The notes below the pieces were generated by a model, which was given only the letters and a program-made list of their open reading frames with translations, searched no databases and was not told the origin of the DNA. The translations under genes were made by a program, and so were the position numbers. Of a stretch of DNA of 64,000 nt, positions 37,060 to 45,923 are shown piece after piece; within the stretch, counting starts at the first letter, position 1, and each line of letters begins with the position of its first letter. This stretch comes from Spirochaetota bacterium (GTDB lineage: Bacteria; Spirochaetota; UBA4802; UBA5368). The stretch spans positions 1-64,000 of the forward strand of contig DATIKU010000061.1 in assembly GCA_035477215.1 (NCBI GenBank), in the 5' to 3' direction.

Positions 37060-37913
37060 CGCTTCGAAAGCTCGCCCGCGTGATAGGAGCTTCGCACCAT
37101 CGGGCCCGCGAGCACCCGGGCAAAGCCCATCGATTCGGCACGCAGGCGGATCGACTCGAACTCCGCGGGAGTGTAATACTTCGCGACGGGGTGGTTTTCC
37201 TTTCGGGAGCGGAGGTACTGCCCTACGGTCAGGATGGAGCAGCCCGCATGGCGAAGGTCCTCCATCGTCGAGCTGAGATCATCGATCGATTCTCCGAGCC
37301 CCGCCATAAGGCCCGACTTCACCGGTATGCCGGATAGGACTGCGCGCGAAATAAGCCCGAGCGACAGTCCGTAATCCCCCTGCGGGCGAAGGGCCGGAAA
37401 AAGCGGGCCGACGGTTTCCATGTTGTGATTGATTACGTAAGGACCGGCACCGACGACGCGTTCGAGCGACCGCTCCATGCTCGCGCGGAAATCGGGCACG
37501 AGCACCTCGACACGGCACGATGGGGAGATATCCCGTATGGCCGAGACGGTTTCGGCAAAAATGGCGGCGCCGCCGTCCGGCAGGTCGTCGCGCGTAACCG
37601 AGGTGACGACCGCGTATTCGAGGCCGAGCTCGGCGACGGCGCGCGCCACGCGGCCTGGCTCGTCCGGGTCTACCGGCGTGGGCCTTCCGTGCCGTACCGC
37701 GCAATAGCGGCAGTTCCGCGTGCACACATCACCCATAATCAGGAACGTCGCTGTCCCGCTGCAGAAACAATCGCCGATGTTGGGACAGCGCGCCTCCAGG
37801 CATACGGTGTGAAGGCCCTCGCGTTCTATGACGCCCTTTACCCGCACGTAGTCGGTGCCGCCGGGTATCTCCAGGTTGATCCAGCGGGGGATGCGCGCGC
37901 CTATCCCTCCCAT
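37056..37913 (-). CDS. lipA: Lipoyl synthase
   Basis: The protein has 285 residues. The auxiliary cluster motif is CLEARCPNIGDC (C-x4-C-x5-C), the radical-SAM cluster motif is CTRNCRYC (C-x3-C-x2-C), and the C-terminal RSSYHAGE supplies the serine ligand. It inserts two sulfurs into an octanoyl group bound to GcvH or another carrier protein. Its ATG lies 13 bases inside the end of gcvPB, so it is translationally coupled to the glycine cleavage genes. Confidence 0.97.
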   Translation of the reverse strand: MGGIGARIPRWINLEIPGGTDYVRVKGVIEREGLHTVCLEARCPNIGDCFCSGTATFLIMGDVCTRNCRYCAVRHGRPTPVDPDEPGRVARAVAELGLEYAVVTSVTRDDLPDGGAAIFAETVSAIRDISPSCRVEVLVPDFRASMERSLERVVGAGPYVINHNMETVGPLFPALRPQGDYGLSLGLISRAVLSGIPVKSGLMAGLGESIDDLSSTMEDLRHAGCSILTVGQYLRSRKENHPVAKYYTPAEFESIRLRAESMGFARVLAGPMVRSSYHAGELSKR

Positions 37914-39325
37914 TTAAGCACCGGTTTGCGCGCCGCGAGCACCGCATCGACCCTCCGCACAGGCGTTGAGTGCGGTGCGCTTTTAACGGTTTCGGGATCG
38001 CTCTCCGCCTCGCGCTTAATTTCGATCATCGCGGCGGCGAAGGACTCCAATGTCTCACGGTTCTCCGTTTCGGTCGGTTCAATCATGATCGCACCGGGGA
38101 TGAGGAGCGGGAAATAAACCGTGGGCGCGTGGAATCCGTAATCGAGAATTCTCTTGGCGATATCGTTGGTGGTGACGCCGTTGGGCATGTCTTTATCGTT
38201 GAGGACGAACTCGTGCTTGCATATTCGGTCGATCGGGAGGTTGTATTCCCTTCTCAGCAGGGAGAGCAGATAGTTGGCGTTGAGTACGGCGGTCTCTCCG
38301 GCGTCGCGGATGCCATCGGGTCCCAGCATTCTGATGTACGCATACGCACGGAGCGCCACCAGAAAATTCCCATGGAACGAGTGAATGCGGCCGATGGAAT
38401 CGGGCCGGTTTTGCTCGAGGTAAAAGCCGTCATCGCCCTTTAACACAACGGGGACCGGCAGGAAGGGCTCGAGTTCGTCGCTCACTCCCAGTGGGCCCGA
38501 GCCCGGGCCGCCGCCGCCGTGCGGCGTCGAAAATGTCTTGTGTAAATTGATATGCATTAGGTCGAAGCCCATGTCGCGCACCTTCGCCACGCCGAGTATC
38601 GCGTTGAGGTTCGCGCCGTCGCAATAAAAAAGCGCACCCTTCCCGTGCAGCACACTGGCGATTTCAACGATGTTGCGGTCGAAAAGACCGAGCGTATTGG
38701 GACTGGTGAGCATCATTGCGGCCACGTCTTCATCGACCATCGATGAAAGCCTCTGCATGTCGACATCGCCTTCGGGGGTCGACGGCACCTCCCGCACATC
38801 GAAGCCGCACATGGCCACTGATGCGGGGTTGGTGCCGTGCGCTGAATCGGGGATGAGGATAACGCTGCGCTTTTCGCCTTTCTTCTCAAAATATTTTTTT
38901 GCCACCATCAGCCCGGCAAGCTCGCCGTGCGCGCCGGCCGCGGGAGCGAACGAGAAGCGCCGCATCCCGGTTATGGTTGCAAGATACTCCGACAGATCGT
39001 ACAGCACCTCGAGCGCCCCCTGGGCGAGGGCCGGCGATGAAAGTGGATGGAGCGAAGTGAAGCCGGAGAGCGAGGCGACGCGTTCGTTGACCTTGGGATT
39101 GTATTTCATGGTGCAGCTTCCCAGCGGATACATTCCCGTATCCACACCGAAGTTCATCCGGGAAAGGGCCGTGTAATGCCGCACGATGTCGACCTCGCCC
39201 ACTTCGACAAGGTCCACGCCGTCGTTACACAGAGCCGCGGGGATGGGGTCGGTTTCCTCGAGCTGCCACGACGGCATGGCATAGGCGCTTCTTCCGCATC
39301 TGCTCTTTTCAAAAATAACCGGCAT
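37901..39325 (-). CDS. gcvPB: Glycine dehydrogenase (decarboxylating) subunit 2
   Basis: The protein has 474 residues and forms the C-terminal half of the P-protein. The PLP-binding lysine is in HINLHKTFSTPHGGGGPG, preceded by the YCDGANLNAILG segment. PALVARY-type P-proteins of this split form work as an alpha2-beta2 enzyme that decarboxylates glycine onto the lipoyl arm of GcvH. It is separated from gcvPA by 77 bases. Confidence 0.97.
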   Translation of the reverse strand: MPVIFEKSRCGRSAYAMPSWQLEETDPIPAALCNDGVDLVEVGEVDIVRHYTALSRMNFGVDTGMYPLGSCTMKYNPKVNERVASLSGFTSLHPLSSPALAQGALEVLYDLSEYLATITGMRRFSFAPAAGAHGELAGLMVAKKYFEKKGEKRSVILIPDSAHGTNPASVAMCGFDVREVPSTPEGDVDMQRLSSMVDEDVAAMMLTSPNTLGLFDRNIVEIASVLHGKGALFYCDGANLNAILGVAKVRDMGFDLMHINLHKTFSTPHGGGGPGSGPLGVSDELEPFLPVPVVLKGDDGFYLEQNRPDSIGRIHSFHGNFLVALRAYAYIRMLGPDGIRDAGETAVLNANYLLSLLRREYNLPIDRICKHEFVLNDKDMPNGVTTNDIAKRILDYGFHAPTVYFPLLIPGAIMIEPTETENRETLESFAAAMIEIKREAESDPETVKSAPHSTPVRRVDAVLAARKPVLKWEG

Positions 39326-39402
39326 GTCTCCACCTCTTCATCATAATTCCAAAAATCATTATTCCTTTTGTTCCCGCACGTCGGATGGCCCTGAATACGG
39401 GT

Positions 39403-40731
39403 TTACCGGGCGCACCGCTTCACCGCTTCAGCGAAGGCGTCTATTTCCGCGGGGCTCGTCATCTCCGTACAGCAGACGAGGACGCAGTCTGCGTATTCCC
39501 CGTAATAATCCCCCAGGTGTACTCCGGGAATAAAACCTTCTTCCTCCAGTCGCTTCATCACGACCGGGGCTTTTTTTATCCCTACCGCGAACTCGTTGAA
39601 ATAGGGTCTGTCGAATACGGCTGTAAATCCCTTCGATGCCAGCAGGGATTTGCAACGCGCCGCAAGCCGGTGGTTGAGTTCCGCAAGCGGTCGAATGGCG
39701 TTGCCCAGCGCGGAAAGGTAGATTACCGCTCGAAGGGCGCAAAGCCCCTGGTTGGTGCAGATGTTCGACGTGGCCTTCTCGCGGCGTATGTGCTGCTCGC
39801 GCGTCTGGAGCGTCAGCGCGTACGCGTCCTTGCCGTCTGAATCGACCGTTTTTCCGACAAGGCGGCCGGGCATGCGGCGCATGAACTCGCCCTTTGCCGC
39901 CAGGAACCCGAGCGCCGGCCCGCCGTATCCCACGGGATTACCGAAAGACTGCGCTTCACCGCAGAGGATGTCCACGCCGAGCTTTCCAGGCGCGGCGATC
40001 AGGCCAAGGCTGTGGGGCTCGGTCACCACCACGATGCTGTGCGCCTTCGCGACATGGGCGGCCCCGGTTATCGCCGCGACGTCCTCTATACAGCCGAAGA
40101 AATTGGGGTTCTGGGTGACCACCGCGGCCGTGGCAGAGTTCAGCGCCCCGGCGAGTGCGGATGTATCCATCACCCCGTTCGCAGATGGCAGTATGCGCAG
40201 TTCGAGCCCGTTCGCTCCGCAGTAGGTTTCAAGCACCGCGCGATAATGAGGATGCAGCGTGTCGCCGGCGACCACCGATTTTTTCCCCGAAGCGTGCATC
40301 GACATGAGCACCGCCTCGGCGAGCGCCGTCGCGCCGTCGTACATGCTCGCGTTGGCGACGTCCATGCCCGTGAGCCTGCAGACGAAGGTCTGAAACTCGA
40401 AAATGGCGGTGAGGGTGCCCTGGCTCACCTCGGCCTGGTAGGGCGTATACGCGGTGTAAAACTCCGACCGCGAGGCGAGCGCGTCAACCACCGCGGGCAT
40501 GTAATGAACATAGGCCCCGGCCCCGGCAAAGCAGCGTCCCGGGCGGTTTTTTGCGGCCAGTTCCTCCATAAGACGCATGGTCTCGATCTCGGATAGCGCG
40601 GATGGAAGGTCGAGATCCTTCCCCAGACGCATGGCCTCGGGTATATCCGTGAAGAGGTCGTCGACGGCGCGCACGCCGATTGATTTCAGCATTACATAAC
40701 GGTCGTCCTCGGGGCTGCACGTATATTTCAT
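39403..40731 (-). CDS. gcvPA: Glycine dehydrogenase (decarboxylating) subunit 1
   Basis: The protein has 442 residues, the N-terminal half of the split P-protein. Typical features are FAGAGAYVHYMPAVVDAL, YTPYQAEVSQGTLTAIFEFQ, TGMDVANASMYDGATALAEA and GGPALGFLAAKGEFMRRMPG. It pairs with gcvPB. It starts one base after the gcvH stop region, so the two are almost certainly coupled. Confidence 0.97.
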   Translation of the reverse strand: MKYTCSPEDDRYVMLKSIGVRAVDDLFTDIPEAMRLGKDLDLPSALSEIETMRLMEELAAKNRPGRCFAGAGAYVHYMPAVVDALASRSEFYTAYTPYQAEVSQGTLTAIFEFQTFVCRLTGMDVANASMYDGATALAEAVLMSMHASGKKSVVAGDTLHPHYRAVLETYCGANGLELRILPSANGVMDTSALAGALNSATAAVVTQNPNFFGCIEDVAAITGAAHVAKAHSIVVVTEPHSLGLIAAPGKLGVDILCGEAQSFGNPVGYGGPALGFLAAKGEFMRRMPGRLVGKTVDSDGKDAYALTLQTREQHIRREKATSNICTNQGLCALRAVIYLSALGNAIRPLAELNHRLAARCKSLLASKGFTAVFDRPYFNEFAVGIKKAPVVMKRLEEEGFIPGVHLGDYYGEYADCVLVCCTEMTSPAEIDAFAEAVKRCAR

Positions 40732-40732
40732 A

Positions 40733-41125
40733 TCACTTCTCCGGTTCTATGTGGGCGGCGTAGGCGTCGGCGTTCATCAGGCTGTCGAGCTCGCCCGGGG
40801 ATTTTACCTCTATCTTGAATATCCAGCCCTCGCCGTAAGGGTCGCCGTTGAGAAGTTCAGGTGAATTTTCGAGCGCCTGGTTGACGCCGGCGATTCTTCC
40901 CGAAAGCGGCGAATACACGTTCGATACCGCCTTTACGGATTCGACCACTCCCACCTGCTCCCCCTGCGCCACCTCCATTCCGGTTTCGGGCAGTTCGACG
41001 AAGACGATGTCGGTAAGCATCTCCTGTGCGTGGTCAGTGATGCCGCAGGTGGCGTTGAACTCGTCGTCCATGCGTATCCACTCGCTGTCTTTCGTGTACT
41101 TAAGATCTTCCGGTATATTACTCAT
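40733..41125 (-). CDS. gcvH: Glycine cleavage system H protein
   Basis: The protein has 130 residues, the usual GcvH length, with the lipoyl-lysine in VVESVKAVSNVYSPLSG (near residue 65). It shuttles the aminomethyl group between the P and T proteins and is the likely substrate of the lipoate enzymes encoded downstream. It lies 174 bases after gcvT; that gap shows no gene. Confidence 0.97.
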   Translation of the reverse strand: MSNIPEDLKYTKDSEWIRMDDEFNATCGITDHAQEMLTDIVFVELPETGMEVAQGEQVGVVESVKAVSNVYSPLSGRIAGVNQALENSPELLNGDPYGEGWIFKIEVKSPGELDSLMNADAYAAHIEPEK

Positions 41126-41299
41126 GTATTCCTCCGATGTGTTTCTCCGGACCTGGCCGGAAATGGATACCTGACTTCATGCAAATCATGGGATTATCGG
41201 GTTTGCCCCCGCGCCCGGCGGGATGAAGCCCGTCGTATTGCCCGGTTATGAAGCAACTTAACTACTTTCGATCTTGTGCGATGTTTGAGAACATTTTAT

Positions 41300-42388
41300 T
41301 CAGCCGTTGAAGGCGTAGAACGGTCGTTTTACCACCCTCGCCGGGACCGGATTGTCCCGTACCACGAGCGAAAACCAGTCGCCGATCCCGAGCGAGCCGG
41401 CCCGTACCAGGGCCATACCGATCCCTTTTTTGAACGTGGGAGAAAAACCGCCGCTGGTGCTTATCCCGATCCCGACACCGTCTTTGATTACCTTGCAGTG
41501 TTCACGCGGCACACCCCTGCCCTCGAGTTCGAAACAGATAAGAGCGCGCGGCGCACCATTTTCCTTCTGCCCGGCAAGGACACCGCGGCCGATATAGTCG
41601 TCCGCGCTCGTTACAAGCCATCCGAGGCCCGCTTCGACCGGCGTGATGGTATCGGACAACTCGTGACCGTAAAGCGAATAAGCGGCCTCCAGACGCAGCG
41701 TATCGCGCGCGCCAAGGCCGACGGGCCTTATTCCATACGCCTCTCCCGCGCCGAGGATGTCTCTCCACAGGGGAACCGCCAAATCGTTCGGAACGAAGAG
41801 CTCGTAGCCGTTTTCGCCGGTATAGCCGGTGCGCGAAACCATCATCCGAACGCCTTTGTAATCGGTATGAAAGAACTGAAAGCGGCCCATGCTTCCAGCC
41901 CGCTCATCACCGACGACCTTTTTCAGAATATCACCCGAGGCGGGCCCCTGCAAGTCAATTTTGGACGTTTCGGCCGAAACGTCGATTATTTCAGTGTCAC
42001 CGGTCGCGTGAGTGCGCATCCAGTCGAGGTCCCCGTCGAGCGTCGCTGCGTTTACCACGATATAGTATTCAGTTTCAGAAACCATAAAAATGAAGATATC
42101 ATCGACCACTCCGCCGTTGTCGCGGCACAGGCAGCTGTACATCGACGTCCCAGGAGCGAGTTTGCTCAACCTCGTCGGGATCAGACGGCGGAGAAAACTT
42201 TCCGCCCCCGTTCCCTTCACGATCACCTCTCCCATATGTGAGACGTCGAACAGGCCCGCCTTCGTTCTTGTTGCGTTGTGTTCCTCTATTATCGACGAGT
42301 ACATTACCGGAAGCTCCCATCCCGCGAAATCGACCATGCGTCCCTTGAGGGCCAGGTGTTCCCCGTGGAGCGCCGTTCTTTGTATCAT
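41300..42388 (-). CDS. gcvT: Glycine cleavage system aminomethyltransferase
   Basis: The protein has 362 residues with the folate-binding aminomethyltransferase pattern: HMGEVIVKGTGAESFLRRL, DDIFIFMVSETEYYIVVNA, DLQGPAS and SRTGYTGENGYELFV, then GLGARDTLRLEAAYSLYGHE. It transfers the methylene group from GcvH to tetrahydrofolate, releasing ammonia. Its start overlaps the stop of the flavoprotein gene by four bases. Confidence 0.97.
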   Translation of the reverse strand: MIQRTALHGEHLALKGRMVDFAGWELPVMYSSIIEEHNATRTKAGLFDVSHMGEVIVKGTGAESFLRRLIPTRLSKLAPGTSMYSCLCRDNGGVVDDIFIFMVSETEYYIVVNAATLDGDLDWMRTHATGDTEIIDVSAETSKIDLQGPASGDILKKVVGDERAGSMGRFQFFHTDYKGVRMMVSRTGYTGENGYELFVPNDLAVPLWRDILGAGEAYGIRPVGLGARDTLRLEAAYSLYGHELSDTITPVEAGLGWLVTSADDYIGRGVLAGQKENGAPRALICFELEGRGVPREHCKVIKDGVGIGISTSGGFSPTFKKGIGMALVRAGSLGIGDWFSLVVRDNPVPARVVKRPFYAFNG

Positions 42389-43719
42389 CGGGCAATCCTC
42401 CTTAATGCGAATTCAACCGCCCTGTTGAGGGGATCGATCACCTTGCTCACCGCGGGGCAGTACGCGAGCTCGACCCTCCAGAAATCGGCCGGCATTACCC
42501 CTGCATCAAGCGCCATGCTCACGAGGTTGATGCGTCCGGCCGCTCCATTTTCGGCCACCGCCTGAGCCCCTAAAAACCTCCCCGAGTCCCTGTCACATAT
42601 CACCTTGAGTGAAATCTCGGTATTGCCGGGGAAATACTCCGGAAGTATACCGGTGCGGATTTTCCCCTCGACCGGGGTATAGCCGGCGCCCTTCGCGGCC
42701 TCGGTGGTATATCCGGTGCCGGCCACCTCCAGCTTGCCGACTTTCGTTACGAACGTGGCGGCCGTTCCCCGATAGGCGACATCGCCCCCCGACGCGTTGA
42801 TGCCCGCGACAACGCCCTGGCGATAGGCGCAGGTTGCGAGCTTGACCGGCACCCTCGCGCCGTCGATCACCGACCAGGCCGCAATACAGTCTCCCGCCGC
42901 GAACACGCCGGGGACCGAGGTTCGCATCCGTTCATCCACGGTGATGCCGAGCGGTTCGAAGGCGATTCCGGAACCGGCTGCCAGGTCCGTGTCCGCGCGG
43001 AACCCGGCCGCGAGGATGCCGATCTCGGCCTCATATGCTTTTTCTCCGCTCGTTACACCGGCGAACCCGGCGTCCGAAAGAATGCCGTCGACCGACGCCC
43101 CGGCGTTCATCACGACACCGTGTAACTCCATATGTTCCCGTACCGGCACGGACATGTCCGGGTCGAGGATGCCCGGAAGCACCTGCGGTTTCATCTCAAA
43201 TAGATATATTGTTTTAAGATGTTTGCGGAGCGCGATCGCCGCCTCGAGGCCGATCGCCCCGGCCCCGATAACAACCCCCCGAACCGCCGAATCGAGTCGA
43301 TCCTTTATCTTCTTTAAATCATCCACGGTCGCAAGTGGATAGAGCCCGTTGTAGAGCGCCCGCTCCATTCCCGCTATCGCCGGTATCGCGGGAACGCTCC
43401 CCGTGGCGATGATAGCGGCATCGAACGCAATGGCGCGCTCTCCGTCGCCGGCGTGCATTGTTATTGTCCGTGAATCGGCGTCGATTCTCACCGCCTCTCC
43501 GGCAAGTTTTTTGACTCCCATTTTGGAAAGAAGGATATCCTGTTCGAGGCCCGCGGCGGGAACATGTCCCCCGAGGGAATAGGGGATGCCGCAGGGGTGC
43601 ATCAGGTCGGTCAACTTTGGATCTATTACGGTAATCCGCGATTTCGGCGCCGTGCGTCTGATGCTCATCAGCGCCGCGTATCCGGCGCTTCCCAGTCCGA
43701 TGATAACAATATGGTTCAT
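42385..43719 (-). CDS. FAD-dependent pyridine nucleotide oxidoreductase, CoA-disulfide reductase/NADH oxidase type
   Basis: The protein has 444 residues from ATG 43719, with GGGGG five bases upstream; ATG 43734 is an alternative. It has an FAD dinucleotide fold (IVIIGLGSAGYAALMSI), an NAD fold (GVVIGAGAIGLEAAIAL), the FAD-binding VPGVFAAGDC and a C-terminal dimerisation domain ending in ELAYCPAVSKVIDPLNRA. The redox centre is a single Cys in LMHPCGIPYS, as in CoA-disulfide reductases, not the CxxxxC pair of dihydrolipoamide dehydrogenase. It is the first gene of the riboswitch-controlled glycine cleavage operon, where an L-protein might be expected. Confidence 0.88.
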   Translation of the reverse strand: MNHIVIIGLGSAGYAALMSIRRTAPKSRITVIDPKLTDLMHPCGIPYSLGGHVPAAGLEQDILLSKMGVKKLAGEAVRIDADSRTITMHAGDGERAIAFDAAIIATGSVPAIPAIAGMERALYNGLYPLATVDDLKKIKDRLDSAVRGVVIGAGAIGLEAAIALRKHLKTIYLFEMKPQVLPGILDPDMSVPVREHMELHGVVMNAGASVDGILSDAGFAGVTSGEKAYEAEIGILAAGFRADTDLAAGSGIAFEPLGITVDERMRTSVPGVFAAGDCIAAWSVIDGARVPVKLATCAYRQGVVAGINASGGDVAYRGTAATFVTKVGKLEVAGTGYTTEAAKGAGYTPVEGKIRTGILPEYFPGNTEISLKVICDRDSGRFLGAQAVAENGAAGRINLVSMALDAGVMPADFWRVELAYCPAVSKVIDPLNRAVEFALRRIAR

Positions 43720-43801
43720 ACAGGCCCCCGCCATCTCACCTGTTTTCGGGTATAAAACAAGCGATACCCCCCGATCCGCGGGATATCATTTTCCCGGAAA
43801 T

Positions 43802-43839
43802 AAAAAAAGGAAGACGGTCGTGAAACGCGTCTTCCTCCT
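43802..43839 (-). terminator. Intrinsic terminator of the glycine riboswitch
   Basis: On the minus strand GGAAGACG and CGTCTTCC form an 8-bp stem around an 11-base loop and are followed by seven T residues. It sits between the riboswitch and the first gene of the gcv operon, as an expression platform should. The preceding GGAGGA could alternatively pair with TCCTCC near 43876. Confidence 0.85.
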
Positions 43840-44048
43840 GTCGTTCAACCTGGGATATTATCCCCCCGGGGAGGATTTATAGCCTTCGGTGCCCGTTATT
43901 GCCGGGACTCTCCAGGATGTATACAGACCGCAGTCCTTTTGCCTGAGAGTTTCATCCTTAAACGTTACGGACTTGCCCCTTCGGCGCCCCTTTAGCGACA
44001 GGAGTCTCTCGTGCGAACCCTGTTGAGCATAGCCGTCGCTCTCCCATC
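43828..44048 (-). promoter_or_regulatory. Tandem glycine riboswitch
   Basis: Read on the minus strand, the first aptamer has GGGAGAG (from about 44045), GCGCCGAAGGGGCAAG and AAACTCTCAGGCAAAAGGAC, all hallmark glycine-aptamer segments. A second begins CCTGGAGAG (43917) and has GGGCACCGAAGG, but its 3' core reads AATATCCCAGGTTGAACGAC instead of the usual ATCTCTCAGG form. A terminator follows at once. Such tandem switches turn on glycine cleavage genes when glycine is high, which fits the operon downstream. No clear promoter was found upstream; a TTGACA near 44056-44051 would start transcription inside the aptamer. Confidence 0.93.
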
Positions 44049-44132
44049 AATGTCAAGAAAAAATTGGGCATGAAGCCATATCCGGCCGGCAAACGGCTGC
44101 GGTCTTTGTCGTTCCATCCTGTTTTTTACGTT

Positions 44133-44483
44133 TCAGGACGGCAGGAACATGAAGACAAAGAGGCCCACAACAGAGAGCAGGGCAAAAACTATAAGCGATA
44201 TGCTGAACTTGTCACTTTTCCGCTTCATGCGGCTTGACTGCACCGCAAGCCCGGTGACGCAGAGAATGAACTGCGCCGCCATGAGGGCGATCGCCCAGCC
44301 CGTAAGAGCCCCGCCGCCGGCCCTGACGGCGCCATACATCTGCCCGCCACCGGAAGGCCCGGAAATCGACACAATTATGAATGCCACAAGAAACACCCCC
44401 CATGAAATGACCACCATGCCGTTTATCGCCTTAACCACACCGTCCGCGCCCTGCCTGCGTATTTTTTTTATTTCCTCAGCCAT
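44133..44483 (-). CDS. Small integral membrane protein, function unknown
   Basis: The protein has 116 residues from ATG 44483, which has GGAGGTG seven bases upstream. It has a charged start (MAEEIKKIRRQGADG), three hydrophobic segments (about residues 22-41, 58-80 and 93-113) and a glycine-rich loop (SGPSGGGQMYGAVRAGGGA). I do not recognise a family. It lies upstream of the glycine riboswitch on the same strand and stands apart from its neighbours. Confidence 0.7.
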   Translation of the reverse strand: MAEEIKKIRRQGADGVVKAINGMVVISWGVFLVAFIIVSISGPSGGGQMYGAVRAGGGALTGWAIALMAAQFILCVTGLAVQSSRMKRKSDKFSISLIVFALLSVVGLFVFMFLPS

Positions 44484-44681
44484 TGGACACCTCCGCGCTA
44501 CAATAGTACACACTTCATCGGTCTTTTCCAAGAGGTAAATTCCATTGTCAGTTACATAAGCGCCGAATATTTTGTCACCTCCCGCTGTTCGGGGGCCATG
44601 CCCAATTTGTATGTATTACGACAGGCCGTTTCCAATTTATACTTGCAAACGCCGGGGTCGGGTAGTATAGCCTGAACCGTC

Positions 44682-45626
44682 ATGGGACCGCTTAAAAAGA
44701 TCATAACTTTCATCACGGCATGCCTCCTCGTTTTTTATTTCGTGCCTTTGATCGTCGAGGGGCTCAAGCCGACCACCGACCGGCTGCGCGCCGGCATGAC
44801 GGAGCTCAATACCGTCCCGGTACTCAATTATACCATGAACTACCGCACTCGCGGCAGGGGGCCGGCCGTCATATTGGTCCACGGCTTCAGCCAGTCCACC
44901 CTGATCTGGGAAAGCAACATCAACGCGCTCGCGCGCGCCGGATACCGCGTCTATGCCATCGATCTTTTCGGACACGGCATGAGTGACAAGCCTTATGGAA
45001 TCCGTTATTCTCTCGACCTGTACGCCCTGCAGATCCGCGAATTCATGAACGTTCTCGGAATACGTCGTGCTCACCTCGCGGGCCACTCGATGGGAGGGGC
45101 GGTCGCACTGAAGTTCTCCTGCCTGTATCCTTCGATGACCGGGAACCTCGTGCTGATCGGAAGCGCCGGTCTTCACCATGAACGAAACGGAAACCTCGTC
45201 TTCCGCCTTATGCGCTACCCGCTCCTTGGTGAATTCCTCATCCTCTTTAATTTCAAGCCCGTTGTCCGGATGGTCAACAGCGCCATCAACACCAACGGCC
45301 TGATCGCGGTGAGCGATGATTACATCAACCGCTATATTATGCCGTCGAGCACCCGCGGGTATAACTACGCTTTTTTAAGAATACTGCGGAATTTCAGCAC
45401 CCCCCCCTGGGAGGTGGAGGACTGCATAGCGGGCGTTAAAAGACCGGCGTTCATCCTTCATGGAACCGACGACCGGCTGGTCCCGGCGTCGTCGGGGAGA
45501 AGAATGCACGCACTGCTTCCCGGTTCGAAGCTGGTAATGGTCTCGAAGGGGCCGCACGCTCTCATGGAAACCCACGCCGGGCTGGTCAACAGGGAGATTA
45601 TCGAATTTTTACGAACACGGCGGTAA
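44682..45626 (+). CDS. Alpha/beta hydrolase, membrane-anchored
   Basis: The protein has 314 residues with an N-terminal hydrophobic anchor (IITFITACLLVFYFVPLIV). The alpha/beta hydrolase core has the oxyanion segment VILVHGFSQS, the nucleophile elbow AGHSMGG, the acid in LHGTDDRLVPAS and the histidine in KGPHALMETH. It is probably an esterase or lipase facing the periplasm; the substrate is unknown. No Shine-Dalgarno sequence precedes the ATG, and a TTGCAA/TATAGC promoter-like pair ends only some 10 bases upstream, so it might be leaderless. Confidence 0.88.
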   Translation: MGPLKKIITFITACLLVFYFVPLIVEGLKPTTDRLRAGMTELNTVPVLNYTMNYRTRGRGPAVILVHGFSQSTLIWESNINALARAGYRVYAIDLFGHGMSDKPYGIRYSLDLYALQIREFMNVLGIRRAHLAGHSMGGAVALKFSCLYPSMTGNLVLIGSAGLHHERNGNLVFRLMRYPLLGEFLILFNFKPVVRMVNSAINTNGLIAVSDDYINRYIMPSSTRGYNYAFLRILRNFSTPPWEVEDCIAGVKRPAFILHGTDDRLVPASSGRRMHALLPGSKLVMVSKGPHALMETHAGLVNREIIEFLRTRR

Positions 45627-45744
45627 CATTTTTACCGGATATCTCCACCAACTACTCGTATTCTCGGCCGGTACGGAGACCCGACAAAGAAAATCGCCGG
45701 TGACACAGGATACAATAGACATGTTTCTTTACTCGAAAATTTTG

Positions 45745-45785
45745 TATATTTTACCCCGCCGCCAAAGGCGGAGTGGTAAAATATA
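45745..45785. repeat. Long inverted repeat in the flavodiiron gene leader (stem 1)
   Basis: TATATTTTACC (45745-45755) pairs perfectly with GGTAAAATATA (45775-45785), and inside it CCGCC pairs with GGCGG around GCCAAA. The AT-rich outer stem and GC-rich inner stem could be the terminator of the hydrolase gene, although the T-tract is weak, or a regulatory fold. Confidence 0.6.
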
Positions 45786-45860
45786 ATCAAAGAACCAAAT
45801 TAAGAAACAAGTCTGATCATAGTAATCACGGGAAGTGGTGCAACGGTTCTTGCAAACGGG

Positions 45861-45873
45861 ACGGGAATCCCGT
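45861..45873. repeat. Short hairpin in the flavodiiron gene leader (stem 2)
   Basis: ACGGG and CCCGT form a perfect 5-bp stem around AAT. It lies between the two longer inverted repeats of this leader, 51 bases before the flavodiiron start codon. Confidence 0.45.
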
Positions 45874-45878
45874 TATCC

Positions 45879-45906
45879 GGTGTTTGGTTCGGTCGAACCA
45901 AACACC
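45879..45906. promoter_or_regulatory. Perfect 13-bp palindrome next to the flavodiiron ribosome site (stem 3)
   Basis: GGTGTTTGGTTCG and CGAACCAAACACC are exact reverse complements separated by GT. The palindrome ends four bases before the AGGAGGAGG ribosome site of the flavodiiron gene. It could bind a dimeric repressor or fold to control ribosome access. No terminator T-tract follows. Confidence 0.6.
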
Positions 45907-45923
45907 ATCAGGAGGAGGACATA

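Noticed and set aside
44051-44056. TTGACA on the minus strand just upstream of the glycine riboswitch
   Set aside because: A promoter using it would start transcription inside the first aptamer and remove part of its core, which is incompatible with a working switch.
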